Shown: positions 61,136-64,000 of the stretch, in pieces
How the letters are laid out: each line of letters begins with the position of its first letter
Numbering within the stretch: position 1 is the stretch's first letter
Assembly: GCA_026168455.1 (NCBI GenBank)
Contig: CM047428.1
Location: 4,150,943-4,214,942 of the forward strand
Reading direction: 5' to 3'
DNA length: 64,000 bases
Source of the DNA: Theocolax elegans
Lineage: Eukaryota; Arthropoda; Insecta; Hymenoptera; Cerocephalidae
The notes under the pieces: model-generated
The model's input: the letters and a program-made list of their open reading frames with translations, nothing else
The model's database searches: none
What the model was told of the DNA's origin: nothing
Made by a program: the position numbers and the translations under genes

Positions 61136-64000
61136 AAAAAAATGATATCAAGTTGCTAACTGCGTGTATTTACAAATAATACTGTCTATATTAAGATTTT
61201 AATTTACATATTTAATTCTTATATTTTTAGTTGTTCTAAATTTATTGACTAAGAATAACTTCAGAATAAAAATAAAATCAATCGATTGTAGCAGTGGTAT
61301 ATTAAATCTTAAATTAATCATTTAGTAATAACTAACTATTCTTATCAAATTTAATAAATATAATTTTTATTGCGCAAATGCATAGAACAATAAGTTTCTA
61401 TATTATTTTCGTATTAAATTATCATTTTCTTACCCTGTTAAGAACGTGACATAGGGATAACTTAATGATTTTTTTAAAAATAATACACGCCCGTAGATGA
61501 CACATTTAAAAACGTCCTTTTTACACATTTCAATTATTTATCCTTTCGATATACACATAATTACAAAACGATTGATTTATTAACATTATATAAAATAAAA
61601 CTATTTCGTCAATATAACGTCTATTACTACGAAAAATATTTATCTTAACTATCTTCTCCGATAATTTAGAAAACAATAATTTTTCGACCGTTATACATTA
61701 AAATATCAATTACACATATCTAATTATCTTATTTGTTTAAATTGATAGACGAATAACAGAATAATTTACAAATTAAAATACGACCTCGAAATATATACCG
61801 TACGCAGCTAATTTAAAATATTAACTTCCTTCACATAGCGCCCGAAATAATTCGATAACAATGTAAAGGGTTAACATTATTTTACAGTAGGATGAAACTA
61901 ATGGCATTATAGTTTTTACCGTTTAACTATATAAATCTATCACGAGGAGGTGGGAAATTTCAACGCGTTGTGATACAACCACGTAATTTGTAAACTAATT
62001 TTCTTATTAAATTTTATCGACAAATACTTTTGTACCTTCTGCATAATTAACTATATAAACGAAATATAATTTTATACTGTTTTTAAATGTTTACGTTGCT
62101 TAATGTATATATATCGTCCAAATATTCGATTAGCGTTTAATAACATTTGCTCCGATTGAGTTTACACCTTTCGGATCCGAGGAAACGCGAATTTAAGAAA
62201 AGGACTGAATAACGTTATATCAACGATAACGTGACAAGTTTTATACTTGAAACGTCGTAAACGTACGGTAAACGTATTTAGATTAAAATATATATATATA
62301 ACACATACGTATACAAATGAATATTAAATGTTAAAATGCAAAATTTTCATTTACTTATGAGTACAGGGTGTTATAAACATTATCAAACACATGTGCCACT
62401 CGAATATTATTATACTTTAAGGTATAAAGTCGACAATATATACACGTATAATAAATACGAAAATAAATTGTAACATAAAATCAGAGAAATGTATATAAAT
62501 ATCGTTTAAACGTCGCAACGTCCAAACAAGTTAAGTAAAAATTTAAAAAAAATAAATAAAACTTAATTAACTACGTATATATATATCGCGCGTGGAATAA
62601 TTGCAAAAAATAGATACGTACACAAATAGTAATTAATTACATAATTATAGATGAAACGTTGATCGTAATTTCGAGGATTCGAAATGTTAATCGAGAGAAA
62701 TCCGACGCGTTTGGGGGAGAAGAGGTTTACAGGAAGCGTTACAACAATAATACAGGTGCGCGTACGTGTACGATCACTCGAATAATTGTTGAGACACACC
62801 CACACGCGCACTGCAGATATATCGAAAGATATACGAGAAAATTAAGCGCGAGGATGAATGAAACGTCAAAGATTTGTGTATGCGTTAAAGAAACTCGAGA
62901 GAAAGACCAAGCTCGACTGTGCGAGAACGTGTATTTACGGTGGATGTGCCTTTATCAGGGTCCAAGATGTCCCCTACGTATATCCCGCTAGATTACTCCA
63001 TACTAGGCAGATAAATATATGCACTTATACAATTTAAGCTCCGGCTCATTTAACGCAGTTGTGTCCACTCTCTCTTTCTCTCACTTTGAGTCAGCGATAT
63101 CTCTCTCTCTCTCTATATATATATATATAGGTACACGTTATTGTCATGGGTGTCTACACGTTTGTATGCCTGTACGTGTGTAAGAATTTGAAGGATTTTG
63201 CTTTACTCGACATTTTATCAAAGTGTCAAAGTTTATTGATCGAATGTATCGGTGTTATTATACATGTGTGTTCCAAATTCATCCTCTTCGTTTCCAATAG
63301 TCACTAATTATTTAAACAATCTTTGTTTTCAATGCATTTAATTTCTAGTGTAATGTACCTCGTGAAATTACGTAAAAACAATATATATATATGTTAATTG
63401 GTAGGGCATCGTGTGTAAACACTTGACAAAGTAGTAAAACTACTAGTGATATATTTACAAAATTGTACGCTCAATATTTGTACGAATAAGGATTATTAAC
63501 GAAATTACAAAGTATTTAGATAACACGTACAATAACTTAATTTTTAATAAATAAATTTTTGCATTTACGTATATTTCATTGAAAGATACGAGTATTATTA
63601 CCTATAAGTGCAACGTAAAAATGTGAAAACTTCAACTATATTAAATAAACGTTATTTTCGCAAGCTTCCACGTTTCCGCATATTCGAATTGACTTTTATA
63701 ATTCACAAAATGTTAATTCAACACCAAGCATCAAATACTATACAAAAAAAAAGTAAAATGCAATACGTAAATCGATAAGTAAATTAAACATAAATCGTAA
63801 TACTTAATAATTGTATGTATATAGAACAATACGTAATGATACACGCATATAATAATTAATTGAAAAGATGTAATAATTTAACCTGGGTATAATTAAAAAA
63901 AAAAAGAGAGAGAGAAAGACGAACGTAAAGTACTCACACAAATAGTCGAAACAAATTGACACCACCGACGACTTTTCCTTTATTTTCGTTTCCGCAGGGG
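61136..64000. other. Right-end intergenic region, no supported gene
   Basis: AT-rich DNA with no open frame I can support. Near 63061-63130 are CT- and TA-dinucleotide runs. At 63932-63938 the minus strand reads as a good donor (GTGAGT), so a 5' exon of a minus-strand gene could enter from the right edge, but no coding sense is visible. 62600-63000 is somewhat GC-richer and may be regulatory or UTR. Confidence 0.4.

Noticed and set aside
62659..62991. Plus-strand 110-residue open frame
   Set aside because: No recognisable domain, no initiation or splice context, ordinary codon bias of non-coding DNA.

Overview
The window is nuclear DNA of an insect, most likely a hymenopteran. It is AT-rich, has short phase-consistent spliced exons, and carries insect-specific genes. 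I could join exons with GT/AG borders and a continuous reading frame for four complete genes. From left to right they are: Psi/FUBP, a KH-domain RNA-binding splicing regulator (minus strand, 2212-16319); glutathione synthetase (plus, 17798-19985); a CYP4-clan cytochrome P450 (minus, 21987-35863); and a vitellogenin receptor of the LDL-receptor family (minus, 37720-58540, with a duplicated 5' block up to 60217). Psi and glutathione synthetase are divergent and share a GC-richer 1.2 kb upstream region. Glutathione synthetase and the P450 are convergent. The P450 and the vitellogenin receptor lie in tandem on the minus strand. The last ~3.5 kb holds no gene I can support.

The rest is mostly introns packed with mobile DNA. 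Psi intron 1 holds a 4.5 kb pogo/Tigger-like DNA transposon with matching terminal inverted repeats, TA target duplications, a frameshifted transposase and a chain of downstream symmetric exons. The P450 and receptor introns, and the 3' intergenic region of glutathione synthetase, hold at least fifteen inverted-repeat (foldback or MITE-like) elements. Some are near-perfect palindromes of 1-1.7 kb and several are nested.

Three local tandem duplications touch exons: the last exon of Psi (offset ~1575 bp), a YWTD beta-propeller exon of the receptor (50809-51000 and 53673-53864), and the promoter plus first four exons of the receptor (offset ~1677 bp). The coding parts are identical or nearly so and the introns differ only by small indels. 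Each is therefore either a recent duplication or two alleles placed side by side in the assembly. The sequence alone cannot decide.

The most interesting signals are: (i) an open arginine/serine-rich frame of ~80 codons directly upstream of the Psi ATG, with an ACG in good initiation context but no ATG; (ii) the phase-compatible duplication of three LDLa modules in the vitellogenin receptor; (iii) the palindrome-associated rearrangement in the receptor propeller; and (iv) the repeated symmetric exons in the pogo-like element.
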